The translations under genes were made by a program, and so were the position numbers. The notes under the pieces were generated by a model. It was not told where the DNA came from. It saw only the letters and a list, made by a program, of their open reading frames with translations, and did no database searches. Below are positions 42,888-51,748 of a DNA stretch of 64,000 nt, piece by piece. Origin of the DNA: Parapedobacter indicus (GTDB lineage: Bacteria; Bacteroidota; Bacteroidia; Sphingobacteriales; Sphingobacteriaceae); assembly GCF_900113765.1 (NCBI RefSeq), contig NZ_FOQO01000002.1, forward strand, positions 372,001 through 436,000. The letters are read 5' to 3'. The first letter of the stretch is position 1, and each line of letters starts with the position of its first letter.

Positions 42888-45800
42888 TTAAAATTGAAGA
42901 TTCACGCCGATGATATATTGCCGGGGTTGTGCGTATCCCCCTTCATCAATACCAAAGCTGGTAGACGTTCCGGTGATTTCAGGATCGATACCGCTGTATT
43001 TTGTAATCGTAAAGAAATTAGCCGCCTGCAGATAAACCCGGATTTTTTCGATGCCGGCGTTTCCCAAACGCGTATTGGAGAAAACATACCCCAGTTGGGC
43101 GTTTTTTGCGCGCAGAAAAGAGCCATTTTCAATATAATAGGAATTCGGAGCGCTGCTTGTACCGAAAGAGGCTGTAGATTCCTGAATAGCTACCTTGGCA
43201 TTTTGCCGCTCCGGTGTCCACGAATCGTACAGGGCAGTCTTACTTTTTGAGCCGGGGCCAAGCGTTGGCCAGAAATCTGTCCACCATTTGGTCTGGTTCC
43301 ATATTTCATTTCCCTGTGATCCGAACAGGAAAATACTGAAATCGAAATTCTTGTATGCGAGGCCGATATTCAACCCATAGGTCAGTGAGGGATTGGGATT
43401 GCCTAGGAACGTGCGGTCGGCATCTGTGATCTGATTGTCGCCGTTGACGTCGGCATACCTAAAATGACCCGGACGTACATCATTTTGGTATACGGCCGAC
43501 GGATTGTCCGTAGTTGTTTGTGCCTGGAGATCGGCCGCAGCTATTTCCTCCACACTGTTCCAGAAGCCCGCTATTTGATATCCGAAAAATGAAGAGACGG
43601 AGTTACCCACGGCATTTCGGATGATGTCTATGCCGAAACGTTTCGGGTCCGAGCCGAAATAATCGGAGATATTGCTCACCTTTGTTATCTTATTATTGTA
43701 AGTGGTTACGATAGCAGTGGTATTGAGCGTCAAATCCTTCGAGAGGTTAAAATTACCGGATACCGAGGCATCAATTCCATTATTATCCATACTAGCGATG
43801 TTGACATAGGGAACGGTGGAAGCACCTGCGGTTCCGGGAAATACCGGGTTAAATAAAAGATCCTTAATTTTCTTCGAGTAATAATCTACACTGATCTGGA
43901 TTTTTCCGTTTGCAACGGCAGCGTCAAACCCGATATTGCTGTTGATATTACTTTCCCATTTCGCGGAAGGATTGCCAATGGTAGTCTGCGAAAATCCCGG
44001 TGTGAGCACAGTATTTCCGCCGGCTATATCGTAGTAGGTATTTGACCGGGTTCCACCGAATAAATAATAGGAGTTCAGCACCCCTACATTGGTCTGGTTA
44101 CCCATGATCCCCCAGGATCCGCGCACCTTCAGGTCGTCTAACCAGGCGAAGTCTTCCATGAAACTTTCTTCGCTGAGGCGCCATCCGGCACTAACTGCCG
44201 GAAAAGTTCCCCATACGTTATCAACAAATTTGGACACCCCGTCTCTGCGCAGTGTTGCTCCCAGCAGGTATTTATCCTTGAATGCATAGTCCAGCCTGCC
44301 GAAAAAGGACAGCAGTGCAAACTCAGCGCGATCACTGGTTGCCGTTGGGGCCGCCTGTCCTGTTCCAAGCGTGGTAAAATCGGGATCAAAAACAAAATAA
44401 TTTTGGTTGGAAGCTGAAAGCGTACGCAATACGTCGTTGTAGGATTCCATACCGGCCAGTACTTTCAGGGTGTGATCATTTCCAAGATCGGCCGTATAGG
44501 TAATCGTATTTGTGAGGGTCCAATTATAATATCCGGAAGGATTTTCTGTATACGTATTAGCTGAGGAATTCTCCGCGTTCTCGTACTCGGGGTAAACGAA
44601 TGACCGTGCAAAGGTGCTTTGTAATTCGCCGCCAAATGAACTTCTGAGCGTGAGTCCATCGAGAATATCAATTTCGGCAAAAACATTTCCAAATAACCGG
44701 TTCTGCATGTTCCGGTTGTCTCCTGTGCGCTCGCGGATTGCGACGGGATTTCTTGAGTTGCCGAGTAATTGTCCGCCTACCGTAAACGATCCGGCGTAAT
44801 TGCCCATAATATCCCGGACAGGAATAATCGGTTGTTGGCGAAACGCATGTCCGATTGCACTGCCCTCGGTATTGGTCCCACTGATCATATTGTTGGCGGT
44901 GACAAAGGCAAGATTTTGGCCTACCCGGATGCGCTTTGACACATTAAATTGTGAATTGGCACGGAGAGAATACCGCTTGAGGTAAGTATTGATCAGCATA
45001 CCCTCCTGATCAAAATAGTTGAAAGAAAGCAAATAGTTCCCAGAAGGTCCGCCGCCACTCACTGAAATATTCTGATTATTAATAAGCGCGGGTTTGAAGA
45101 TCTCATGATACCAATCTGTTCCTGCCTTGTTTGTCCTTACGATGCGGTACATCGAATTGAGTTCCGCAGGTGAAGTATAAAAGGGATTTACATTATACAG
45201 TGCAGGATCTGTAGACGGGTCTCCCTCCTTTGCGCCAACCGGCATGATGTAATCGGGTAATACCGGGCTAGTATTTTCGTTCCTGGCCCATCGTCCGTAA
45301 AGCGGATGTATGATTTCATCCCGATTATCCGTTTCATACACCTGCCATTGAAGGTTGGCCATCTCCTGGGGGGTCAACAAATCCCAGACGTTTCCGCTTT
45401 TTGGCGTCTGCATGCCTACATATCCATCATATTGCACGCGTGTTTTCCCTGTACCTCGCTTGGTGGTAATAATAAGCACACCATTATTTGCCCTTGATCC
45501 GTAAATTGAAGCAGAACCTGCATCTTTTAACACCTGCATTGATAAAATATCACTGGGGTTGATATCGCGGATATCATTGATAGGTATACCATCTACAATA
45601 TAAAGCGGATTGTTGTTGCCGAATGTATTGATCCCTCTGATGGTGACCCGTGGACTCTCTCCCGGCTGACCGGAAGAAAGTACGTTAACGCCTGAAGCCT
45701 GGCCCTGCAGCTGATTGGCAAGCTGCCCGGTAGGCTGGCGGGTCATTTGTGTCACATCAACCACGGCAACGGCACCCGTCAGATCCTTCTTTCGTTGCGA

Positions 45801-46139
45801 AGTATAGCCGGTTACGACAACCTCTTCGATTGACGTTTCGATCGGTGTAAGCGTTGCTACGATATGTTGCTGGGTACCCACAACCATTTCCAATGGCTGA
45901 AAACCAATGCTGGAAATTTCGAGTGTATCGGTTGGTCCGGCAACGATTGAGAAAGAGCCATCTGGTCCTGCAGCCGTACCACCATCGGCGCCCTTTATGC
46001 GGATAGAAGCACCTTCAAGCGGTTCATGCTGTGAGTTGGTAACCTTACCATTAATTCTGGTTTGCGCGATCGCCGCACTTCCAGCCAAGAAAGAGCAAAG
46101 CCATAGCAATACTAACAGAAGTGATTTCATTTTAGTCAT
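42888..46139 (-). CDS. SusC/RagA-family TonB-linked receptor without STN domain
   Basis: A 1083-residue outer-membrane importer. Leader LLLVLLWLCSFLAGSAAIAQ, carrier domain (RINGKVTNSQHEPLEGASIR), the hallmark EEVVVTGYTSQRKKDLTGAV, plug (NNPLYIVDGIPINDIRDINP) and barrel ending in QYIIGVNLQF. Unlike the other two receptors it has no STN domain, which fits control by the AraC regulator at 47550 instead of a FecR/sigma pair. The start is ATG at 46139 or 46130; the frame opens at a TTG at 46148, right beside the stop of the MFS gene. It imports the ligand bound by the SusD encoded downstream. Confidence 0.94.
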   Translation of the reverse strand: MTKMKSLLLVLLWLCSFLAGSAAIAQTRINGKVTNSQHEPLEGASIRIKGADGGTAAGPDGSFSIVAGPTDTLEISSIGFQPLEMVVGTQQHIVATLTPIETSIEEVVVTGYTSQRKKDLTGAVAVVDVTQMTRQPTGQLANQLQGQASGVNVLSSGQPGESPRVTIRGINTFGNNNPLYIVDGIPINDIRDINPSDILSMQVLKDAGSASIYGSRANNGVLIITTKRGTGKTRVQYDGYVGMQTPKSGNVWDLLTPQEMANLQWQVYETDNRDEIIHPLYGRWARNENTSPVLPDYIMPVGAKEGDPSTDPALYNVNPFYTSPAELNSMYRIVRTNKAGTDWYHEIFKPALINNQNISVSGGGPSGNYLLSFNYFDQEGMLINTYLKRYSLRANSQFNVSKRIRVGQNLAFVTANNMISGTNTEGSAIGHAFRQQPIIPVRDIMGNYAGSFTVGGQLLGNSRNPVAIRERTGDNRNMQNRLFGNVFAEIDILDGLTLRSSFGGELQSTFARSFVYPEYENAENSSANTYTENPSGYYNWTLTNTITYTADLGNDHTLKVLAGMESYNDVLRTLSASNQNYFVFDPDFTTLGTGQAAPTATSDRAEFALLSFFGRLDYAFKDKYLLGATLRRDGVSKFVDNVWGTFPAVSAGWRLSEESFMEDFAWLDDLKVRGSWGIMGNQTNVGVLNSYYLFGGTRSNTYYDIAGGNTVLTPGFSQTTIGNPSAKWESNINSNIGFDAAVANGKIQISVDYYSKKIKDLLFNPVFPGTAGASTVPYVNIASMDNNGIDASVSGNFNLSKDLTLNTTAIVTTYNNKITKVSNISDYFGSDPKRFGIDIIRNAVGNSVSSFFGYQIAGFWNSVEEIAAADLQAQTTTDNPSAVYQNDVRPGHFRYADVNGDNQITDADRTFLGNPNPSLTYGLNIGLAYKNFDFSIFLFGSQGNEIWNQTKWWTDFWPTLGPGSKSKTALYDSWTPERQNAKVAIQESTASFGTSSAPNSYYIENGSFLRAKNAQLGYVFSNTRLGNAGIEKIRVYLQAANFFTITKYSGIDPEITGTSTSFGIDEGGYAQPRQYIIGVNLQF

Positions 46140-46155
46140 AATTGGCAAACATTAG

Positions 46156-47403
46156 TTAGTTATCTGAATAAATAGATTTTTTCTTCTTCATGTAGATATA
46201 TAGAAATCCAAAACACACAATTAATACAGCCGGTAGTATGGCAACGATCTGCAACGTAGATGCACCTGCCTGCATTTTTACCTGTTCCATTAGGTCCAGC
46301 GACTGTACTCCGGCACTTTGCAGTTGATGTTCTGCAATTGTCAATTGATCTGCGTAGATTCCTCCCATAATAGGCAATACCAATGCAGTAGACATCAACC
46401 CGGTTCCGCCCATGATTGAAAGCCCAAGCGGACCTGTACGGTACAGATTTTCCGCAATAAATCCGATCATGGTTGGCCAGAAAAAGCAGATTCCAACAGC
46501 AAATACACCAGCGGCGGCAAAGGCTGTGTAACCCTGTGCATAACCTAACCAGAGTAATCCGGCAAAAGCAAATACCGCAGAGACGAGTAGCAAACCCGCA
46601 GAAGAGAAAAACGTAAGCACAAAGCCGGCATTGGCCCTGCCGATGGCCATGATGCCATTGATAAATACCAATAGCAATATTGAAGGAATTCCCAGGCCGG
46701 ATAACAATTCAGCGATCCATTGATTGGTGCCCAGTTCCGTGGCAGCGGTTAACAACATGCAAAATACCATCAAAATAAATAGGGGATGGAAACATGCCTT
46801 AATCATCGCGGCATTCGAAATGCCCAGCGTTACCCGTTCAGATTTAGGAAAGACTTGCTTGTAAAACATCACGCCATAAATTATTGTTGGAACGATCATT
46901 ACGGCCATCTGGATTTTCCAGTCGACAGCCGCCAGGGAGAACAACCATGCAAGGACGCCACCGATTACAATGCCCCCGGGGAACCAGATATGCCAGTCGT
47001 TAATTTTCTTTGTCTTTTCGGATGGATACATGCTGCTTACCATCGTATAACTGGCTGATTCGATAAACCCGTTGCCTATTCCAACCAGAAGGGTAGAGAA
47101 GAAAAGTGGCCAATAACTACTGGAAAATATGGTTAGGATAATTCCAAGAAAGTGTGCGCAAAATGCAAAGAGATACATACGGCCAAGACCCAGCCAATCA
47201 CAAAGCGGTCCGCCAATGAACATCGCTATCGTAAACCCCCAGAAAGCGGCGGCGGCTATTTGCCCTACGGCTGTTGGATTCAGATTAAACTCATTACCTA
47301 TCGTTCCGAGTAATCCGGCCCTGATTGAGAAAGTCATTGCCGTAACCACCAATGAAAGGCAGGCGGCATTATATAACCTTCTTTTGTTCAACTCAATATT
47401 CAT
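46156..47403 (-). CDS. MFS sugar transporter
   Basis: A 415-residue inner-membrane carrier of the major facilitator superfamily with 12 predicted helices. Typical features are the first helix (LYNAACLSLVVTAMTFSIRA), the loop motif GGPLCDWLGLGRMYLFAFCA (a variant of GxxxDRxGRR), and the substrate path helix LLVGIGNGFIESASYTMVSS. It is the first transport gene of the operon, 17 bp before the SusC, so it likely carries the same sugar from the periplasm to the cytoplasm after TonB import. The sugar is not known; the family also includes fucose and hexuronate carriers. Confidence 0.88.
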   Translation of the reverse strand: MNIELNKRRLYNAACLSLVVTAMTFSIRAGLLGTIGNEFNLNPTAVGQIAAAAFWGFTIAMFIGGPLCDWLGLGRMYLFAFCAHFLGIILTIFSSSYWPLFFSTLLVGIGNGFIESASYTMVSSMYPSEKTKKINDWHIWFPGGIVIGGVLAWLFSLAAVDWKIQMAVMIVPTIIYGVMFYKQVFPKSERVTLGISNAAMIKACFHPLFILMVFCMLLTAATELGTNQWIAELLSGLGIPSILLLVFINGIMAIGRANAGFVLTFFSSAGLLLVSAVFAFAGLLWLGYAQGYTAFAAAGVFAVGICFFWPTMIGFIAENLYRTGPLGLSIMGGTGLMSTALVLPIMGGIYADQLTIAEHQLQSAGVQSLDLMEQVKMQAGASTLQIVAILPAVLIVCFGFLYIYMKKKKSIYSDN

Positions 47404-47451
47404 AAAAAAGCAATTGGTTTACTTGACAATATTACCTGTAATTTAAAAGCA

Positions 47452-47476
47452 CAATGTTCACATTGATTCAGTGAAT
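47452..47476. promoter_or_regulatory. two adjacent palindromes, candidate operator before the MFS operon
   Basis: CAATGTTCACATTG at 47452-47465 is a palindrome with a 2-base centre, and ATTCAGTGAAT at 47466-47476 abuts it. They lie 49-73 bp before the MFS start, the right distance for an operator of the central sugar operon. The AATGT/ACATT word recurs in the hairpin at 48634-48656 upstream of the AraC gene. Confidence 0.4.
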
Positions 47477-47549
47477 AAAATTATACAGCCGCGTACGCAG
47501 CTGTTCCCTGAAACAGATTGTGTGACATCGGATGGGGGGTGTTTTGGGC

Positions 47550-48575
47550 TCAGCGGATTTTCGCACTGACCATGCCTCTCCGCTCCCGGAAGTCTCCGGG
47601 TGTGCAGCCGAAATGCTTGCGGAACACCGTAGCAAAATACTGGCTGCTGGAGAAACCGCAGCCATAGCCAATGTGGCTAACGGTTCTATTGGGGTATTTA
47701 ATAAGTTGTTCTGCCGCAGCTTTAACCCTTAAATAATTAAGGTATTGCATGGGGCTGTTGTTGGTGAGTTGCCTGAAATAATGAACGAACCGGGTAATTC
47801 CCAATGCGCAGTGATCGGCCATAGACTCCAGTGTCCAAGGTTCATAAAAATTCATTTTGAGATCTTTAATGAATAACCGGACTGTGCGGATGCTATCCGT
47901 GAGGGATTCATTGAAATGTGCGGACCCCTGTCTGAGAGCGCTCAGCATATGCATCAGTAATTCATTGACATAAATCACTACCCACGACTCATTTGCTGCG
48001 GTTCTGTCATTTTGGATCAGTTGGGCAATTTTCAGAAAACAGCGTTTCATTTCTGCGTTGCCTTTCCAGACGGGCTGTTCATTTTGCCGAAGCATTTTCG
48101 AAAGCTCTTCCAGGTCCTTTTTGTTTAATAATATCCAGGATGGCCACTTCCATTCCTGATGCGGGTGCCGTACCCCGACATCCAGGATAAGCCAATGCAG
48201 TTTACCCACCCCGATATTCGGATTGCCTACTTTATGAAGCTGCCAGGGCCTTGTAATTGTAAAATTATCTGAAGTAAGCAGAAACTCATCGTCCTCTACC
48301 GAAAATGACATACTTCCGGTTTCCAGAAAAGTGATTTCGATCCCTTCATTTCGGTGGTAGCCAAGCCCCCATTCCTGCGCATGGTGAGCGTCCCAAAAAC
48401 CAATTGTATTGATTCCGGGCAACACTTTGTCACTAACACCATACCCGGGATAACTTAATTTTGCCCAAGCTTCCAGTTGTACCTTACCATTTTGCCAGGC
48501 AATAATAAGGGGGTCACAGGAGTCAGACCGGTAAACTTTTCCATACTCCCGATACGTCGCATTTTTTGTTCTCAT
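47550..48575 (-). CDS. AraC-family transcriptional regulator
   Basis: A 341-residue regulator. The N-terminal cupin-like sensing domain holds YHRNEGIEITFLETGSMSFS and the C-terminal 100 residues are the two-helix-turn-helix AraC domain (PWTLESMADHCALGITRFVH, YFRQLTNNSPMQYLNYLRVK, TVSHIGYGCGFSSSQYFATV, FRKHFGCTPGDFRERR). It lies 147 bp upstream of the MFS/SusCD operon on the same strand and is the obvious activator of that locus. The sensed sugar is probably the imported substrate or its product. Confidence 0.93.
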   Translation of the reverse strand: MRTKNATYREYGKVYRSDSCDPLIIAWQNGKVQLEAWAKLSYPGYGVSDKVLPGINTIGFWDAHHAQEWGLGYHRNEGIEITFLETGSMSFSVEDDEFLLTSDNFTITRPWQLHKVGNPNIGVGKLHWLILDVGVRHPHQEWKWPSWILLNKKDLEELSKMLRQNEQPVWKGNAEMKRCFLKIAQLIQNDRTAANESWVVIYVNELLMHMLSALRQGSAHFNESLTDSIRTVRLFIKDLKMNFYEPWTLESMADHCALGITRFVHYFRQLTNNSPMQYLNYLRVKAAAEQLIKYPNRTVSHIGYGCGFSSSQYFATVFRKHFGCTPGDFRERRGMVSAKIR

Positions 48576-48633
48576 GGTTTATAACTTTTGGCTTCTAAAT
48601 ATAGTCAAAAACTGGTTTCGACAGAACAATTCC

Positions 48634-48656
48634 GTACATTCTATGGGAGAATGTAC
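48634..48656. promoter_or_regulatory. perfect 9-bp inverted repeat upstream of the AraC gene
   Basis: GTACATTCT (48634-48642), a 5-base loop and AGAATGTAC (48648-48656) form a perfect inverted repeat 59 bp before the AraC start. It is a candidate operator for autoregulation, or a hairpin of an upstream transcript. The 495-bp gap 48576-49070 holds nothing else but the TAL promoter; an 86-codon frame with a TTG start (48588-48848) was not accepted as a gene. Confidence 0.4.
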
Positions 48657-49008
48657 CTAAATACTTCGCTAACCCGCATCAATCCCAAATCCCTTTTTGC
48701 CAACGCTGGTCGCGTCAAGGTATCGTGCTTCCCCTATACCTACAAGGCATTGTTTACAAGTGTAACAGATTTAACCGATGCAGTTGTTCATTTTATTTCA
48801 GTGAAAGAATTTGTACAGACGGAACCAGATACGTCGACCACCGACTGAGATTCCAACGTCCCGCAAGCAGCCTCGCGCGAATTTCCGGCAGTTTTACTTA
48901 ATTTAAGAGAAACATAATTCATTGATTTTGGTATGCTATTTATCAGCTTCAATGGCTATATCTTCGTCTTATATGGGAATAGGCTAAGCGTTGGATTCGG
49001 TTTGACAG

Positions 49009-49039
49009 TTGTATATGCACAGCGTTTTACCTAAGTTTG
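49009..49039 (+). promoter_or_regulatory. promoter of the right pigment arm (TTG-N20-TAAGTTTG)
   Basis: TTG at 49009-49011, 20 bases, TAAGTTTG at 49032-49039, then 31 bases to the ATG of the ammonia-lyase at 49071. It is a full match to the Bacteroidota promoter and has the same layout as the promoter of the halogenase-like gene of the left arm. Confidence 0.65.
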
Positions 49040-49070
49040 CAACCGCTTTATTTATGCGCTTTTAATCCAG

Positions 49071-50603
49071 ATGACAGAACTGACGAATCCGATTACGTTA
49101 GCTGATTTCCATGCTGTGCTCTTTGACGGTAAAGGGGTCGAATTGCCGGGAAGCATGTCGGATCGGGTCACCCAGAGCCACAACTTTCTCAAGCATTTCG
49201 CTAAAGACAAGATCATTTACGGGGTGAACACCGGCTTCGGTCCCATGGCACAATACCGGATCGACGAAGCCGATCAAATCCAACTGCAATATAACCTGAT
49301 CCGCAGCCATGCTACGGGCATGGGTGACATATTGGACCCTATTTATGCGAAATCGACGTTATTAGCTCGCCTGCATACGCTGTCGCTCGGCTATTCAGGG
49401 ATACACCTCAACGCTGTGGAATTGATGGTAGCAATGCTAAACCGTGACATCCTACCCGTTATTTACCAGCACGGCGGTGTAGGAGCCAGCGGCGATTTAG
49501 TACAGCTGGCGCACCTGGCACTGAACATGATCGGTGAAGGAAACGTCATTTACCAAGGCAAAGAAATGCCTGCTGCTACCGCCCTGGCCAATGAAGGGCT
49601 GCAACCCATGCAGGTGCATATACGCGAAGGGCTCGCCCTTATCAATGGCACTTCAGTCATGACGGGTATTGGTATCGTTAATGCAATCTATGGCAAGCGA
49701 TTACTAAACTGGTCCATCGCTTGTTCCGCATTGATGAATGAACTGGTGCGTGCTTATGATGACCACCTTTCCGAGACACTTAATGGTGTAAAAAAACACG
49801 AAGGACAGCAGCGTGTCGCCGCACGCATGCGGGAAATCATTGCCGACAGCCAGTTGATCCGCAAGCGTCACGAACACCTATACAGTCGAAAGGTGGAAGA
49901 AAACATTTTCAAAGATAAATTACAGGAATATTATTCCATCCGCTGCGTACCGCAGATATTGGGGCCCATATGGGATGCGCTGCAGCATTGTACCGCTACG
50001 CTCATCGAAGAGGTTAACTCCGCAAACGACAATCCCATCATCGATGTGGCTTCAGAAACCGTATATCATGGAGGCAATTTCCATGGCGATTATGTTGCCT
50101 TCGAAATGGACAAGCTCCGTATCGCCATCACGAAGTTAACCATGCTGATGGAGCGGCAATTGAATTACCTCCTCAATTCATCATTGAACGAAATATTGCC
50201 CTCGTTTGTCAACCTGGGGAAACTCGGACTAAATTTTGGTATGCAAGGGGCCCAATTTACGGCAACATCTACCACTGCCGAAAACCAAACACTGGCTACT
50301 CCGATCTATACACACAGCATCCCAAACAACAAAGACAATCAGGACATCGTCAGTATGGGAACCAATTCAGCTTGGCTTACCAAAAAGGTAATCGACAACG
50401 CGTACGAAGTACTGGCCATCCAATTGCTCACGCTGATACAGGCCGTCGAAGCGCTGGAATGTGCGCCACTCCTTTCGTCAAAAAGTAAAAAAGTTTATAC
50501 AGATATCCGATCAATTGTTCCTATCTTTAAAGAGGATATGGTTTTATCGCCTTATTTGGCAGCGATAAAGAACCATGTAAAAACACATGAATTAATTCAC
50601 TAA
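49071..50603 (+). CDS. tyrosine ammonia-lyase of the flexirubin type (HAL/PAL/TAL family)
   Basis: A 510-residue aromatic amino acid ammonia-lyase that should turn tyrosine into p-coumarate. The self-forming MIO cofactor motif ASG is at residues 139-141 (GGVGASGDLVQLAHLAL). GVNTGFGPMAQYR, QYNLIRSHATG, and IPNNKDNQDIVSMGTNSA follow the tyrosine ammonia-lyase of Flavobacterium johnsoniae much more closely than housekeeping histidine ammonia-lyase, although the selectivity pair S79-H80 is Ser-His as in HAL. Genes of histidine breakdown are not near, while pigment genes follow at once, which supports TAL. It is the first gene of the right arm. Its stop is 11 bp before the WG-repeat gene. Confidence 0.88.
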   Translation: MTELTNPITLADFHAVLFDGKGVELPGSMSDRVTQSHNFLKHFAKDKIIYGVNTGFGPMAQYRIDEADQIQLQYNLIRSHATGMGDILDPIYAKSTLLARLHTLSLGYSGIHLNAVELMVAMLNRDILPVIYQHGGVGASGDLVQLAHLALNMIGEGNVIYQGKEMPAATALANEGLQPMQVHIREGLALINGTSVMTGIGIVNAIYGKRLLNWSIACSALMNELVRAYDDHLSETLNGVKKHEGQQRVAARMREIIADSQLIRKRHEHLYSRKVEENIFKDKLQEYYSIRCVPQILGPIWDALQHCTATLIEEVNSANDNPIIDVASETVYHGGNFHGDYVAFEMDKLRIAITKLTMLMERQLNYLLNSSLNEILPSFVNLGKLGLNFGMQGAQFTATSTTAENQTLATPIYTHSIPNNKDNQDIVSMGTNSAWLTKKVIDNAYEVLAIQLLTLIQAVEALECAPLLSSKSKKVYTDIRSIVPIFKEDMVLSPYLAAIKNHVKTHELIH

Positions 50604-50614
50604 AATCTAAAGCC

Positions 50615-51748
50615 ATGAAAGTAATCCTTAGCTGTTTGTTGGGATTGGTGGTCTCTCTGGTGCATGCACAAGAACTGGCCTTGGTTAAGAAAGACAAAAA
50701 AATCGGTTACATCGACACCCAAGGGAAGCTGGTCATCGCCCCCACCTATGCAAAGGCGGAGTCATTTTCGAATGGCTTGGCAGCGGTCTTCATTGACGGA
50801 AAATGGGGGTACATCAATACAGCTGGGGAGGTCGTTATCGAACCTCAATTTGATAACGCCAAGGCCTTCCACAGTGGCATAGCCGTCGTAGCAAAAGAAA
50901 AGAAGTGGCAATACATCGACAAAAACGGCCAACCGGTAGAGCTGCCTCATTCGGATAAGCTGTATGACTTCAACAGCCAGGGGCTGGCCATTCTGCGGGA
51001 GAGCGATTTGATAGGACTTATGGATACAAAGGGAAATATGGTTCTTAAGCCCACGTACGCCGAAATTAAAGCGTTTGAACACGGGTTCGCGAAAGTGAAA
51101 CGAGGTGATAAATGGGGGATTATATCCCAAACAGGAAACGCCGTCATCCTGCCCGAATACGATGAGATCGACATCTCGGGTAACGGGGTATTCGTGGCCC
51201 GCAAGGGCACGGCCTTCGGCGTCATTGCTAAGGGTGGTTCGTTCAAACACGTAAAAGATGCGACTAAAATATGGCCATTCTTAGAAGGTGAGACATTGAC
51301 CTATGCACGGAAAGACGACAAATTGGGCTTTATCAACACACAAGGTGAATGGGTCGTTGAGCCCAAATTTGAAAAGGCAAGGGCCTTTCGCAATGGCCTT
51401 GCTCCGGTCTACCAAGATAAAAAATGGGGGTATGTAAACGCACAGGGCGAACTGGTTATCCAACCCGAGTATCCCGATGCGGAGGTATTCAGTTTGGACG
51501 GATTGGCTCCGGTGAAGGTGGACAAAGAATGGGGATTCATCGATAAATCCGGCGAACTGGTTATACCGGCCGAATATGGTATTTCCGTGGCGCTCATTGG
51601 GTTTTTAACCAGCGGCGAAGACAAAGGGTTCATTGATGGCCGGGCACGGGTAAAGCATAAAGGAAAGTGGGGATTTATCGATACCAAAGGCCAGGTACTC
51701 GGCAATGCGTGGTTTGACAATGCAGAACCTTTCGAAAAAGCGAATTGA
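50615..51748 (+). CDS. exported WG-repeat protein inside the pigment operon
   Basis: A 377-residue protein with a signal peptide (MKVILSCLLGLVVSLVHAQ) and about eight WG-type repeats of 45-50 residues, e.g. KWGYINTAGEVVIEPQFDNA, KWGIISQTGNAVILPEYDEI, KWGYVNAQGELVIQPEYPDA and EWGFIDKSGELVIPAEYG. WG repeats fold as beta units and are thought to bind ligands or proteins; no enzyme motif is seen. Its stop overlaps the ATG of the ketoreductase by 1 base (TGATG), so the two are translationally coupled. A role in holding or carrying the pigment in the periplasm is an inference. Confidence 0.85.
   Translation: MKVILSCLLGLVVSLVHAQELALVKKDKKIGYIDTQGKLVIAPTYAKAESFSNGLAAVFIDGKWGYINTAGEVVIEPQFDNAKAFHSGIAVVAKEKKWQYIDKNGQPVELPHSDKLYDFNSQGLAILRESDLIGLMDTKGNMVLKPTYAEIKAFEHGFAKVKRGDKWGIISQTGNAVILPEYDEIDISGNGVFVARKGTAFGVIAKGGSFKHVKDATKIWPFLEGETLTYARKDDKLGFINTQGEWVVEPKFEKARAFRNGLAPVYQDKKWGYVNAQGELVIQPEYPDAEVFSLDGLAPVKVDKEWGFIDKSGELVIPAEYGISVALIGFLTSGEDKGFIDGRARVKHKGKWGFIDTKGQVLGNAWFDNAEPFEKAN

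Noticed and set aside
48588..48848. 86-codon open frame on the plus strand between the AraC gene and TAL
   Set aside because: It starts at TTG, contains the inverted repeat 48634-48656, has no recognisable motif and lies in a promoter region.
49071..50603. Housekeeping histidine ammonia-lyase (hutH)
   Set aside because: No hutU, hutI or hutG nearby. The RSHATG and GPMAQYR words fit the Flavobacterium tyrosine ammonia-lyase, and the gene heads a pigment operon.
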